Assembly: GCF_937890585.1 (NCBI RefSeq)
Contig: NZ_CALACG010000192.1
Coordinates: 1 to 11,074, forward strand
Direction of reading: 5' to 3'
DNA from: an uncultured Campylobacter sp.
GTDB taxonomy: Bacteria; Campylobacterota; Campylobacteria; Campylobacterales; Campylobacteraceae
DNA: 11,074 bases
Part shown: positions 1-7,133 of the stretch, piece by piece
Layout of the letters: each line of letters begins with the position of its first letter
Numbering within the stretch: position 1 is the stretch's first letter
The notes under the pieces: generated by a model
What the model was told of the DNA's origin: nothing
Seen by the model: only the letters and a program-made list of their open reading frames with translations
Database searches by the model: none
Made by a program: the position numbers and the translations under genes

Positions 1-821
1 CTCTATTTTTGGGCTTTGGCGTGGCAAACGCACAAGACAGCTTTCAGCATATCAGAAACGCTACCGCAAAGATAAACTACGCAGGAGTGAACTTTTTGCT
101 CGACCCGTATCTTGCACCAAAGGGTAAATATCCTGGCTTTGAGGGGACGCTAAACTCACACCTTAGAAATCCTTTGATAGAACTTCCTATGGATGCAAAA
201 GATGTGTATAAGGGCGTCGATGCGATCATCGTTACGCACACGCATCCTGATCACTGGGATGAGGTCGCGGCTGAAATTTTACCTAAAAATATCGTTATCT
301 TTGCTCAGCATAACGATGATGCGGCGCTAATCAAAAAGCAAGGCTTTAAAGACGTAAGAGTGCTAGACGAATCGGCTGAATTTAAAGGAGTGAAACTATA
401 TAAAGCAGGCGGCGCTCACGGCACAGCAGAGATGTATGAAAACAAGCAGCTTGGTGCTATTTTGGGTGATGCGATGGGCGTAGTGTTTGAAGCAAAGGGG
501 CATAAAACGCTTTACGTCATGGGCGATACGCTTTGGACTGCGGACGTAAATAAGGCTCTAAACAAATTTAATCCTAGTGTAGTCGTGATGAATACGGGCG
601 ACGCTCGCGTGCTGGCATTTCCTGACAACGGTATCATAATGGGCAAAGCCGACGTAGCTCACGCCGCAAAAGTGCTTAATGGCGCGACTATCATTGCAGT
701 GCATATGGATGCCGTAAATCACACGAGCGTAAGCCGTAAGGATCTTCGTGAATTTGTTAAAAAAGAAGGCATAGAGAGCAAGATCACTATCCCAGATGAC
801 GGCGAAATCATCAAATTTTAA
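1..821 (+). CDS. Exported MBL-fold metal-dependent hydrolase (UlaG-like), 5' truncated
   Basis: The reading frame is open to the left edge (first full codon at 3), so the gene starts outside the window. The first visible residues, LFLGFGVANA followed by QDS, look like the end of a signal peptide cleaved after ANA, which would place the mature enzyme in the periplasm. Counting from the TTG at 9, the metallo-beta-lactamase signature HTHPDH is at residues 77-82. The other expected metal ligands also appear: H137 (GGAHG), D173 (MGDT) and H232 (AVHMDAVNH). The full two-metal site is therefore intact and the protein should be an active hydrolase. The overall pattern (short fold, DPY near the N-terminus, VMGDT, late VH) resembles UlaG-like MBL proteins rather than beta-lactamases or glyoxalase II. 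The substrate cannot be read from the sequence. The TTG at 9 is unlikely to be the true start because it falls inside the signal peptide. Confidence 0.88.
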   Translation, partial: LFLGFGVANAQDSFQHIRNATAKINYAGVNFLLDPYLAPKGKYPGFEGTLNSHLRNPLIELPMDAKDVYKGVDAIIVTHTHPDHWDEVAAEILPKNIVIFAQHNDDAALIKKQGFKDVRVLDESAEFKGVKLYKAGGAHGTAEMYENKQLGAILGDAMGVVFEAKGHKTLYVMGDTLWTADVNKALNKFNPSVVVMNTGDARVLAFPDNGIIMGKADVAHAAKVLNGATIIAVHMDAVNHTSVSRKDLREFVKKEGIESKITIPDDGEIIKF

Positions 822-842
822 TCTCAAATTTTACCTTACAGA

Positions 843-857
843 GCTAGAATTTCTAGC
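843..857 (+). terminator. Small palindrome after the MBL gene, possible weak terminator
   Basis: GCTAGAATTTCTAGC is a perfect 7-bp inverted repeat around one central base, 21 nt after the stop of the hydrolase. As RNA it could form only a short five-pair stem (GCTAG/CTAGC) with an AATTT loop. It is followed by CTTTATCC rather than a clean T run, so termination would be weak. GCTAGAAT within it also resembles a Campylobacter -10 box, an equally possible reading. Confidence 0.25.
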
Positions 858-884
858 CTTTATCCTAAATTTTCAAATTTTTGC

Positions 885-890
885 TAACAT
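885..890 (+). promoter_or_regulatory. Possible -10 box for azlCD (TAACAT)
   Basis: TTTGCTAACAT lies 24 nt before the azlC start, preceded by a T-rich stretch. This fits the Campylobacter housekeeping promoter pattern (GnTAnnAT with T-rich upstream sequence and no conserved -35). Transcription would begin near 897, giving a leader of about 18 nt with AAGG at 905-908. Confidence 0.4.
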
Positions 891-914
891 TTTGGCTTTT
901 TATGAAGGTAAAAT

Positions 915-1577
915 TTGACATTTAACTACGTTTTTAAACTATCTATTCCTATCTTTATGGGCTATTTCCCGCTTGGTGTCGCTTTTGGTGTGCTGGCAAA
1001 GAGCATGGGAGTGAGCGCATTTATCGCTGTGGCACTTAGCACGCTAGCATACGGCGGCGCAGCGCAGTTTATGATGCTCTCGCTCTTTAGCGTCGGCACG
1101 AGCTATGTTGAGGTCTTTATCATGAGCTACCTTGTAAATTTGCGCCACACTTTTTATGGAATTTCGCTTTTAAAAGAGTATAGCGGGATCAAATTTAGGC
1201 TTTTAAACATCGCTTTGCTAACAGATGAGACCTTTGCGATATTTAAAAATTTAGGACTAAAAGATGCAAGTGAGCGAAGTTTTGTCTTTACCTGGCTAAA
1301 TTTGCTTGCATGGTCTTACTGGGCGGCTGGAACGCTGCTTGGAGCGATACTTGGCGATCTTATAAAGGCCGATACAAAGGGGCTTGAGTTTAGTTTGACC
1401 TCGCTTTTTATAGTGGTCGTCATCGAGATGTTTAAAAATGATAAAAACTACCGCGTGCTCTTTGCGGCAGCCTTTTTTGGCGTGCTTGGAGTGAGTCTAT
1501 TTCCAGCTAAATTTGTGCTTGTTGGCTCGATGGCACTTTGTTTTATATTTTTGCTTTTGTTTAAGGATAAAATTTGA
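915..1577 (+). CDS. azlC: AzlC family branched-chain amino acid exporter, large subunit
   Basis: This 220-residue, strongly hydrophobic inner-membrane protein has the conserved landmarks of AzlC (YgaZ): the N-terminal GYFPLGVAFG segment (residues 16-25), YGGAAQF (46-52), NLRHTFYG (75-82) and TDETF (103-107). AzlC works with the small subunit AzlD to export branched-chain amino acids and analogues. The start is TTG at 915. GAAGG at 904-908 is spaced 6 nt from it, and the nearby ATG at 902 runs into a stop after seven codons in another frame. The stop overlaps the azlD start in the sequence TTGA, so the two subunits are translationally coupled. The length is near the usual 220-240. The family call is firm; the exact substrate is inferred. 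Confidence 0.93.
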   Translation: MTFNYVFKLSIPIFMGYFPLGVAFGVLAKSMGVSAFIAVALSTLAYGGAAQFMMLSLFSVGTSYVEVFIMSYLVNLRHTFYGISLLKEYSGIKFRLLNIALLTDETFAIFKNLGLKDASERSFVFTWLNLLAWSYWAAGTLLGAILGDLIKADTKGLEFSLTSLFIVVVIEMFKNDKNYRVLFAAAFFGVLGVSLFPAKFVLVGSMALCFIFLLLFKDKI

Positions 1578-1909
1578 TAAGTGTAAGCTCAAACGAGATG
1601 GTGCTTTTTGTGGCGGTGCTTTTAAGCGCCTTGGCTACTTTTATAACGAGGGCGACGCCGTTTTATGCGTTAAGAAACTATAAGTCAAATCCTTATCTAG
1701 ACGCCATTGAGAAGCACATGGGTATGATGATAATGGTCGTTTTGGTTTGCTACGGGCTAAAAGATACAAAATTTAGCGAGTATCCATACGGCTTAAGCGA
1801 GATAGTGGCGGTTTTTACGGCTGTTTTGGTGCATTTGAAATTTAAAAATGCCCTTCTTAGTATAGTCGTTTCGACTGGAATTTATATGCTTTTGATAAGA
1901 ATTTTTTAA
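1574..1909 (+). CDS. azlD: AzlD family branched-chain amino acid exporter, small subunit
   Basis: This 111-residue membrane protein has three to four hydrophobic segments and the AzlD (YgaH) landmark TFITRATPF at residues 22-30, followed by a positively charged stretch. It ends in STGIYMLLIRIF, typical of the family's C-terminus. It is the obligate partner of AzlC. The start is TTG at 1574, overlapping the azlC stop by 4 nt, with AAGGA at 1563-1567 six nt upstream inside azlC. An ATG at 1598 is a weaker alternative because it would lack that ribosome binding site. Both subunits using TTG may keep expression low and balanced, which is inference. Confidence 0.92.
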   Translation: MISVSSNEMVLFVAVLLSALATFITRATPFYALRNYKSNPYLDAIEKHMGMMIMVVLVCYGLKDTKFSEYPYGLSEIVAVFTAVLVHLKFKNALLSIVVSTGIYMLLIRIF

Positions 1910-1956
1910 ATAAATATAAATTTTGAAAATTAATAAATTTTTTAAATATATGACGT

Positions 1957-1962
1957 TATAAT
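1957..1962 (+). promoter_or_regulatory. Promoter -10 box (TATAAT) for the asparaginase gene
   Basis: ACGTTATAATGCT contains a perfect TATAAT preceded by GT, the form typical of Campylobacter sigma-70 promoters, with a very AT/T-rich stretch (about 1905-1950) instead of a -35 box. It is 32 nt before the asparaginase ATG, in an 85-nt spacer with no other gene. The asparaginase gene is therefore probably transcribed separately from azlCD. Confidence 0.65.
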
Positions 1963-1979
1963 GCTCTAGCAAATTTTAA

Positions 1980-3038
<1,059 letters not shown>

Positions 3039-3041
<3 letters not shown>

Positions 3042-3069
3042 GTGCAGCGTCTCGCGATATTTGCACTTA
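3039..3069 (+). repeat. 8-bp inverted repeat overlapping the asparaginase stop codon
   Basis: TAAGTGCA (3039-3046) and TGCACTTA (3062-3069) are perfect reverse complements separated by 15 nt. The left arm includes the TAA stop codon. The RNA could fold into an 8-bp stem immediately after the last sense codon. No T run follows, so it looks more like a 3'-end protective or processing hairpin than an intrinsic terminator. Confidence 0.5.
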
Positions 3070-3080
3070 TTTAATATTAC

Positions 3081-3119
3081 GGCGGAACTATTAAATTTAT
3101 AGCTCCGCCCTCACTTTTT
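3081..3119 (+). terminator. Probable intrinsic terminator after the asparaginase gene
   Basis: GGCGGA (3081-3086) pairs with TCCGCC (3104-3109). After a single A/C mismatch, CTAT (3088-3091) pairs with ATAG (3099-3102), leaving a TAAATTT loop. TTTTT follows at 3115-3119 after a five-base spacer. The stem is GC-rich in an AT-rich spacer, which marks it out. The T run is short and slightly displaced, so it may be only moderately efficient. Confidence 0.55.
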
Positions 3120-3148
3120 CAAATTTACATTAAATTTAAGGCTCTAAA

Positions 3149-3640
3149 ATGGGGATCAGCGCGCACTACTATGCCTACTCGCAAGATGATATAGAAAAGA
3201 TCAAAAATGGCGGCGGCGGCGAACTTTTGGACGAATACGACATGGGCAATTTTTGGGACGCGATGTGTAAGATGCTAACTGGCACAAATTTTCAGGAAAG
3301 GCTTAAGGCTGGCGATATTTTTAGCTCAAATGAGCCTTTTAGCTGGGCTATTTTTGGGCGTAGTGCCTTAAACGAAGAGCTAAGCGAGATGATCTCTTAT
3401 GCTAACGCTTCGGATGTAAAAGAGGTGGCTGAGACGTTGAAAAATGTTGATATCAACGCACTTTTAGCAAAGATAAATTTAAAAGAATTTGCTAGCTCAA
3501 AGACATATCCTGATATTTTTGGGTGCGAGAGCGAATTTGAAGATATAAAAGCGAGGCTAAAAGAGCATTTTGCTGGGCTTTTAAATTTTTACCAAAATGC
3601 CGCTAGCAATGGGCTTGGCGTGCTAATAGTAATAGCCTAA
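3149..3640 (+). CDS. DUF1877 (YfbM-like) family protein
   Basis: This 163-residue protein has no signal peptide or membrane segment and is probably cytoplasmic. The pattern matches the YfbM/DUF1877 family: MGISAHYYA at the N-terminus, a tryptophan-containing helix (FWDAMCKMLTG, 35-45), FSWAIFGRSAL (64-74, matching the 'ravlG' core), a KTYPDIF segment (118-124) and a C-terminal helix ending in GLGVLIVIA. The biochemical function of the family is unknown. The ATG at 3149 has AAGG at 3138-3141, seven nt upstream. Residues 21-24 are four glycines encoded by four GGC codons, a small trinucleotide tract. No clear promoter is visible in the short spacer, so transcription may come from read-through or an unrecognised signal. 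Confidence 0.8.
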   Translation: MGISAHYYAYSQDDIEKIKNGGGGELLDEYDMGNFWDAMCKMLTGTNFQERLKAGDIFSSNEPFSWAIFGRSALNEELSEMISYANASDVKEVAETLKNVDINALLAKINLKEFASSKTYPDIFGCESEFEDIKARLKEHFAGLLNFYQNAASNGLGVLIVIA

Positions 3641-3894
3641 ATTTCTAAATTTTTAGTGGGGCTATTTTTGTGGTTTAAATTTAGCTAGCTTTTGTGGCAA
3701 ATAAATTTATAGAGTGCCTTTATATCAAAAGCTAAATTTGCCATCTAGGCTGTGAAATACACACAAAATCGCCCTTGTTTTTGCGCTAAATTTATTAAAT
3801 TTATATGTCTAGCACCAAAAGCAGGCTAAATTTGCTAATAAAGCGCTCTTTTATCATAAATTTATAGATTTTGATTTAGCATTTCACTAAATTT
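3638..3894. repeat. Periodic TAAATTT elements in a 266-nt non-coding spacer
   Basis: The spacer 3641-3906 has no credible gene. TAAATTT begins at 3638 (overlapping the upstream stop), 3646, 3676, 3702, 3733, 3787, 3796, 3827, 3857 and 3888. From 3646 onward most steps are close to 31 bp or twice that: 30, 26, 31, 63 (3733 to 3796), 31, 30, 31. Flanks are partly shared: ATAAATTTATAGA at 3701 and 3856, and GCTAAATTTGC at 3731 and 3825. An 8-bp inverted repeat (AGCTTTTG 3687-3694, CAAAAGCT 3726-3733) lies in the left half. The heptamer is common in this genome, so its function is uncertain, but the density and spacing are visible directly. Confidence 0.6.
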
Positions 3895-3906
3895 TTAAGG
3901 CGCTTC

Positions 3907-4506
3907 ATGAATTTCTTGCTCTTTTTTGTCACGATTTTCCCGATCTCCATGATGCCAGGCATCAACATGACTTATGCGATGAGCGTTGGTATGAGCTTTG
4001 GCTACAAACACTCGTTTTTCGTGATGGCTGGGCAGCTTTTAGCACTTGCTTTTGTATCGTTTAGCTGTATGCTTGGCGTGGGCGCGGTGCTTCATCATTT
4101 TGAGTACGCATTTAAGGCGCTAAATATCATCGCAGGCCTTTATATGCTCTATCTTGGCGCTATGCTCTTTTTTGGCAAGGGCGAGCTTAGCATCACAAAT
4201 GTCTCAAATTTGCCAAGCAAAAAGCAGATGTTTATAAATGGCTTCATCGTTAGCGTCTCAAATCCAAAGGCGTGGATATTTTTCTCAGCCTTGCTGCCTA
4301 CATTTTTGGATAAAGACGATCCTTTTAGCCTAGCTCGTATGTGCGTGATCACCGTAACGCTCGTTTTCATCGAGTTTTGCGCTCTAAATATCTACGCGAT
4401 TGGTGGCGCTATGCTAAAGAAATTTTTACAAACGCACCTAAGGCTACTTGAAATTTGCACTGCCATCATCGTCTGCACGATCGGCGTGCTCTTGCTTTTT
4501 AGATAA
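3907..4506 (+). CDS. LysE/RhtB family amino acid exporter
   Basis: This 199-residue inner-membrane protein has about six hydrophobic segments (roughly 2-16, 38-62, 69-90, 116-134, 144-170, 178-198) and the usual LysE/RhtB length. Landmarks are the N-terminal MMPGINMTYAMSVGMSFGYKHS (the family's PGPN...G...G region, here PGIN instead of PGPN) and SNPKAWIFF at 118-126. Members export amino acids such as lysine, homoserine, threonine or leucine; the substrate here cannot be assigned. The ATG at 3907 has AAGG at 3897-3900, six nt upstream. It sits alone between a long non-coding spacer and a promoter for the next unit, so it is probably monocistronic. Confidence 0.9.
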   Translation: MNFLLFFVTIFPISMMPGINMTYAMSVGMSFGYKHSFFVMAGQLLALAFVSFSCMLGVGAVLHHFEYAFKALNIIAGLYMLYLGAMLFFGKGELSITNVSNLPSKKQMFINGFIVSVSNPKAWIFFSALLPTFLDKDDPFSLARMCVITVTLVFIEFCALNIYAIGGAMLKKFLQTHLRLLEICTAIIVCTIGVLLLFR

Positions 4507-4533
4507 ATTTATCCCCTTTTTACCTAGCTTGGC

Positions 4534-4539
4534 TAAAAT
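4534..4539 (+). promoter_or_regulatory. Probable -10 box (TAAAAT) for the DsrE-DUF4299 unit
   Basis: TTGGCTAAAATTT matches the Campylobacter GnTAnAAT pattern and lies 40 nt before the DsrE-family ATG, after a T-rich stretch (CCCCTTTTTACC). It is placed to drive both genes 4580-5850. Confidence 0.45.
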
Positions 4540-4579
4540 TTGCCCAGTTTGCACTACATTTTTAGCAAAAGGATAAGAG

Positions 4580-4939
4580 ATGAAAAAATTTCTATTTATA
4601 TTTACAAATCAGCCATATAATGGCACGGACAACGCTTACAACGCGCTAAGGCTAGCTAGAGCGTTAAAAGAAAAGGGCGAAGAGGTTAGGATCTTTCTCA
4701 TGAACGACGCAGTCGATCTTGCGCGAAATAGCACCAAAAAGCCAGAAAACTACGACGTTGATCTAGTAGCGATGCTAAAAGAGTTACACGCTGGTGGCGC
4801 GATGCTTAAGGTTTGTGGCAGTTGCCAAACAAGGTGCGGTTTGCACGTAGGAGAGCCTTATTTCGAGGCTGAGGTGAAAGGCAGCATGGATATCTTGTCC
4901 GAGTGGGTGAGAGAGTGTGATCAGGTGATGACATTTTAG
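4580..4939 (+). CDS. DsrE/YchN-family sulfur-relay-like protein with Cys cluster
   Basis: This 119-residue cytoplasmic protein has the DsrE/DsrF (YchN) fold pattern: a first strand KKFLFIFTNQPYNGTDNAYNALRLA (2-26), a second strand EEVRIFLMNDAVDLA (34-48), then helix and strand. Residues 79-86 read CGSCQTRC, giving C79, C82 and C86, with a further C113. Family members use conserved cysteines as persulfide carriers or bind small sulfur species. A triple-Cys cluster here suggests thiol/persulfide chemistry or metal binding, which is inference. The ATG at 4580 has AAGGA at 4569-4573, spaced 6 nt. The next gene starts 17 nt after its stop, so the two are probably co-transcribed. Confidence 0.85.
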   Translation: MKKFLFIFTNQPYNGTDNAYNALRLARALKEKGEEVRIFLMNDAVDLARNSTKKPENYDVDLVAMLKELHAGGAMLKVCGSCQTRCGLHVGEPYFEAEVKGSMDILSEWVRECDQVMTF

Positions 4940-4956
4940 AGCAAAAAGGAGAATTT

Positions 4957-5850
4957 ATGAGTTTGACATTTAGTGTAAAAAATAAAAAGAAGCTACTTGG
5001 CGGATATGCAAAGGCGCTAAGCGAGCGTGAAATTTCAGCTCTTGTTGAGGGGCTTTTCTTTTTTAACAGCGAGCAAGAGGAGCCAAGCGCAAATGAGCTG
5101 GGCGCTGACGTGATGATAGCAGGCGAGTGGCAAAAGAGCGTTCGTGGCTTTGAGCTAAACTACGAAGATGGCGAGTATATCGTGCGTGTTTATACTCCAA
5201 GTGGCGTCGGCGACTGGCAGATCGCACTTGAGCTACTCTCAAAGCTCTCGGCTCAAACTGGCTCAAAAATAGAGTGCGACAACGAAAAAATTTATGATAG
5301 CGAGCAAATTTTAAAATTTGACTACGAGACTGACATCATGTGGGGGCTTGAAGCGTTAAAAGATATAAAAGAGAAAAATCAAACGCTTTACATCTCTGGC
5401 GTGGAGCGAGACGTGGCGTTTGACGCGGTTATGGTAGATGAAATTTTTGCAAGTGCCAGTCCTGCGGCTAAATTTGATGAGATGATGAGACAGGTGCAGT
5501 ATCTTGACGCATATAGCGCAAAAGAGCACCTCTATCAAGACAAAGACGGCAACGAAATTTTTGGCGCATATACTCTTAGTGAAAATTTACCGACCATCTT
5601 GCCTTATGCTCCATCTCCGTCGTGGCAGGCGCAAGAGGCGCTTGGAGATCGCAAGGTCTCGCGCTGGGTGCTTACGCTAGTTGTGGGCGTGGATGATAGT
5701 GACGCGCACGTGCTTGATGAGTGCGAATATGGAGCTTTCATGGCAAATTTACCAAAAGAAAAGTACCGCTTCATCGACGCTGCAAACGTGCTTGTTGAGC
5801 CACTTAGCGAGAAGGAGATGAAAGAAATTTTACAAAGGGCAAAGGCTTAA
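4957..5850 (+). CDS. DUF4299-type protein of unknown function
   Basis: This 297-residue soluble, acidic protein has no signal peptide or membrane segment. The N-terminus MSLTFSVKNKKKLLGGYAKALS and the general layout (WQIALELLSKL about 86-96, GAYTLSENLPTILPYAPSPSW about 198-218, and a C-terminal strand-rich domain containing DAANVLVEPLSEKEM) match what I recall of the DUF4299 family. I cannot verify that without a profile search. Its function is unknown. AAGGAG at 4946-4951 gives a strong ribosome binding site 5 nt before the ATG. It follows the DsrE-family gene by 17 nt and probably shares its transcript. Nothing is truncated. Confidence 0.75.
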   Translation: MSLTFSVKNKKKLLGGYAKALSEREISALVEGLFFFNSEQEEPSANELGADVMIAGEWQKSVRGFELNYEDGEYIVRVYTPSGVGDWQIALELLSKLSAQTGSKIECDNEKIYDSEQILKFDYETDIMWGLEALKDIKEKNQTLYISGVERDVAFDAVMVDEIFASASPAAKFDEMMRQVQYLDAYSAKEHLYQDKDGNEIFGAYTLSENLPTILPYAPSPSWQAQEALGDRKVSRWVLTLVVGVDDSDAHVLDECEYGAFMANLPKEKYRFIDAANVLVEPLSEKEMKEILQRAKA

Positions 5851-5892
5851 ATTTATTAAACCCCAAAAAAAATGTAAATTCACCTCAGACTT

Positions 5893-5929
5893 GCTTAAAA
5901 TTTAAGCCAGTTTAAGCGCATTTTTAAGC
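5893..5929 (+). promoter_or_regulatory. Three TTTAAGC heptamers plus one inverted copy, possible operator
   Basis: TTTAAGC occurs at 5901-5907, 5911-5917 and 5923-5929, with starts 10 and 12 bp apart (about one helical turn). GCTTAAA at 5893-5899 forms a perfect 7-bp inverted repeat with the first copy around one base. The cluster ends about 41 bp before the -10 box at 5971, a position suited to a regulator of the gene at 6001. No known regulator is assigned. Confidence 0.35.
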
Positions 5930-5970
5930 TCATAAAAGCTAGAATTTTACTGACTATACCGCTTTTTGAG

Positions 5971-5976
5971 TATAAT
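5971..5976 (+). promoter_or_regulatory. Promoter -10 box (TATAAT) for the secreted YD-repeat-like gene
   Basis: CTTTTTGAGTATAATACGC has a perfect TATAAT with a T-rich upstream run and ends 24 nt before the ATG at 6001. AAGGA at 5991-5995 serves as ribosome binding site. A weaker TAGAAT at 5940-5945 could be an alternative promoter. Confidence 0.65.
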
Positions 5977-6000
5977 ACGCATGGTTTAAAAAGGATAAAA

Positions 6001-6855
6001 ATGAAAATTTTAAAGGCTATTTTAGCGGCGGCATCGGTGGTTTGCTATCTAAACTCGGCCGTTTTACCAGAAAGCGACTGGAGCAAAAAAGATCTAAAAG
6101 GCGAGGTCAAAAGTATGACGGCTACGGAGTACGAATACTCTATAGACGGCTCCGGCGCGCTAGAAAATACTCGCGTAAAGCGGACGGAGTTTGACGAAAA
6201 CGGCTATATGCTGCAAGAAACCGAGCATATAAACGGCGTGCCAAACAGCTCGGTTTTGTTTGAGTACGACAAAGACGGGCTAATACGCAAAAAATATCAA
6301 GATAGCGCCGTTTATCTCTACGAATACGAATTTGAAGGCGAAAATTTAGTCGAGACGGCCAAAGAGCAGTATATCGAGGATAAATTTTACCCGCGCACGG
6401 AGAAAACTACTTACGGCAAGGACGGCAAAATGATCGCTCGGGCTGTGTATTCGGGCAGGGAACTAGTGATAGACGATAGCTACGTCTACGACGAAAAGGG
6501 CGTTTTAACGCGGATAGAAGATAATATGGAGCCGCGGCACGGCATAGAGATAAGCTTCGAGCGCAAGCCAAACGGCGAATACGAAAAAATCACGCAAACT
6601 CCGAACTCAAAATGGGTTTATTACTACGCCGCAAACGGCGACGAGATGGAGTATACGTCGGTAAATTACTTCGGCTCCGAGGCAAAAATCTGGCAAATCT
6701 TGCAGTTTAAAGACATAACGAGGGACGAGCGTGGAAATTTGACGCATAAAACCTCGGTCAAATTTAAGCCCGCGGACAAATACTACGAAAACGGCGACAT
6801 AAAAGAGATCGGTCTATACAAAAAGCTACAAATCAGCTACGAATACTACGAATAA
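6001..6855 (+). CDS. Secreted YD-repeat-like protein of unknown function
   Basis: This 284-residue protein begins with a likely Sec signal peptide (MKILKAILAAASVVCYLNSA, cleavage near residue 20). C15 does not sit in a good lipobox, so it is probably not a lipoprotein. After SDWSKKDLKGEVKSMTATEYEY the rest is Tyr/Glu/Lys-rich with degenerate repeats of the YD/RHS type: FDENGYMLQE (64), YDKDGLIRKK (89), YGKDGKMIAR (138), YDEKGVLTRI (163) and RDERGNLTHK (241). Proteins beginning 'DLKGkVKSvt' with such repeats are common in Bacteroidota and some Campylobacter, and their function is unknown. It is too short to be an RHS toxin. Arginine codons are 4 CGC, 4 CGG, 2 AGG, 1 CGT and no AGA, while neighbouring leuB uses AGA heavily and no CGG. 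That suggests recent acquisition. It stands alone with its own promoter. Confidence 0.82.
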   Translation: MKILKAILAAASVVCYLNSAVLPESDWSKKDLKGEVKSMTATEYEYSIDGSGALENTRVKRTEFDENGYMLQETEHINGVPNSSVLFEYDKDGLIRKKYQDSAVYLYEYEFEGENLVETAKEQYIEDKFYPRTEKTTYGKDGKMIARAVYSGRELVIDDSYVYDEKGVLTRIEDNMEPRHGIEISFERKPNGEYEKITQTPNSKWVYYYAANGDEMEYTSVNYFGSEAKIWQILQFKDITRDERGNLTHKTSVKFKPADKYYENGDIKEIGLYKKLQISYEYYE

Positions 6856-7133
6856 AATAACCGCTCTTAAATTTACAATCCTGCTGGCGGAGGCTAGCTG
6901 GCTTGATAAAACTGAGCATCGACATTAACTGCTAAACTAGGCGGTGCATGTTTTTATTTTTACTTTTTAGCCATTTTTCCACTAAATTTAGTAAGACTTA
7001 AATTCTTAGCTCATACGCATCGCTTAAAAGACCTTAAATTTACCCACTCTAACCGATAGCTGCCGAGTTTTGATTATTTATTTAGCTTCTTTTGGTTAAA
7101 ATCAGCCCAAATTTACAAAACTAAAGGTTAAAA
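6856..7133. other. Spacer between the secreted protein gene and leuD, no gene seen
   Basis: The 278 nt hold no credible reading frame and no obvious tRNA, T-box or leucine-rich leader peptide. Visible items are a GC-rich patch (about 6883-6902, GCTGGCGGAGGCTAGCTGGC), the perfect 12-bp palindrome ACTAAATTTAGT at 6981-6992, TAAATTT at 6868, 6983 and 7035, and the leuD promoter near the right end. No clear terminator for the upstream gene is seen. Confidence 0.5.
7097..7102 (+). promoter_or_regulatory. Probable -10 box (TAAAAT) for the leuD-leuB-cca gene run
   Basis: TTTTGGTTAAAATCAG fits the Campylobacter -10 pattern with T-rich sequence upstream (GATTATTTATTTAGCTTCTTTT). It lies 31 nt before the leuD ATG. 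AAAGG at 7123-7127, six nt before the ATG, is the ribosome binding site. As no other promoter is evident before 10485, it may drive five genes. Confidence 0.5.

Noticed and set aside
558..827. Reverse-strand open frame under the MBL hydrolase
   Set aside because: It mirrors a well-supported conserved gene and has no start signals or family motifs.
3209..3220. Phase-variable repeat (four GGC units) in the DUF1877 gene
   Set aside because: Trinucleotide changes keep the frame, and the tract is too short to be a slippage switch.
3638..3894. CRISPR-like array suggested by the regular spacing
   Set aside because: Only 7-13 nt are shared between units, the intervening sequence is too short for repeat plus spacer, and no cas gene is nearby.
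3641..3906. Decayed pseudogene in the long spacer
   Set aside because: No frame on either strand shows recognisable protein remnants; the composition is dominated by TAAATTT elements.
6001..6855. RHS/YD polymorphic toxin
   Set aside because: The protein is only 284 residues, lacks an RHS core, a cleavage motif and a toxin tip, and has no immunity gene after it.
6856..7133. Leucine leader peptide or T-box upstream of leuD
   Set aside because: No short frame rich in leucine codons, no ribosome binding site for one, and no T-box sequence or antiterminator structure recognised.
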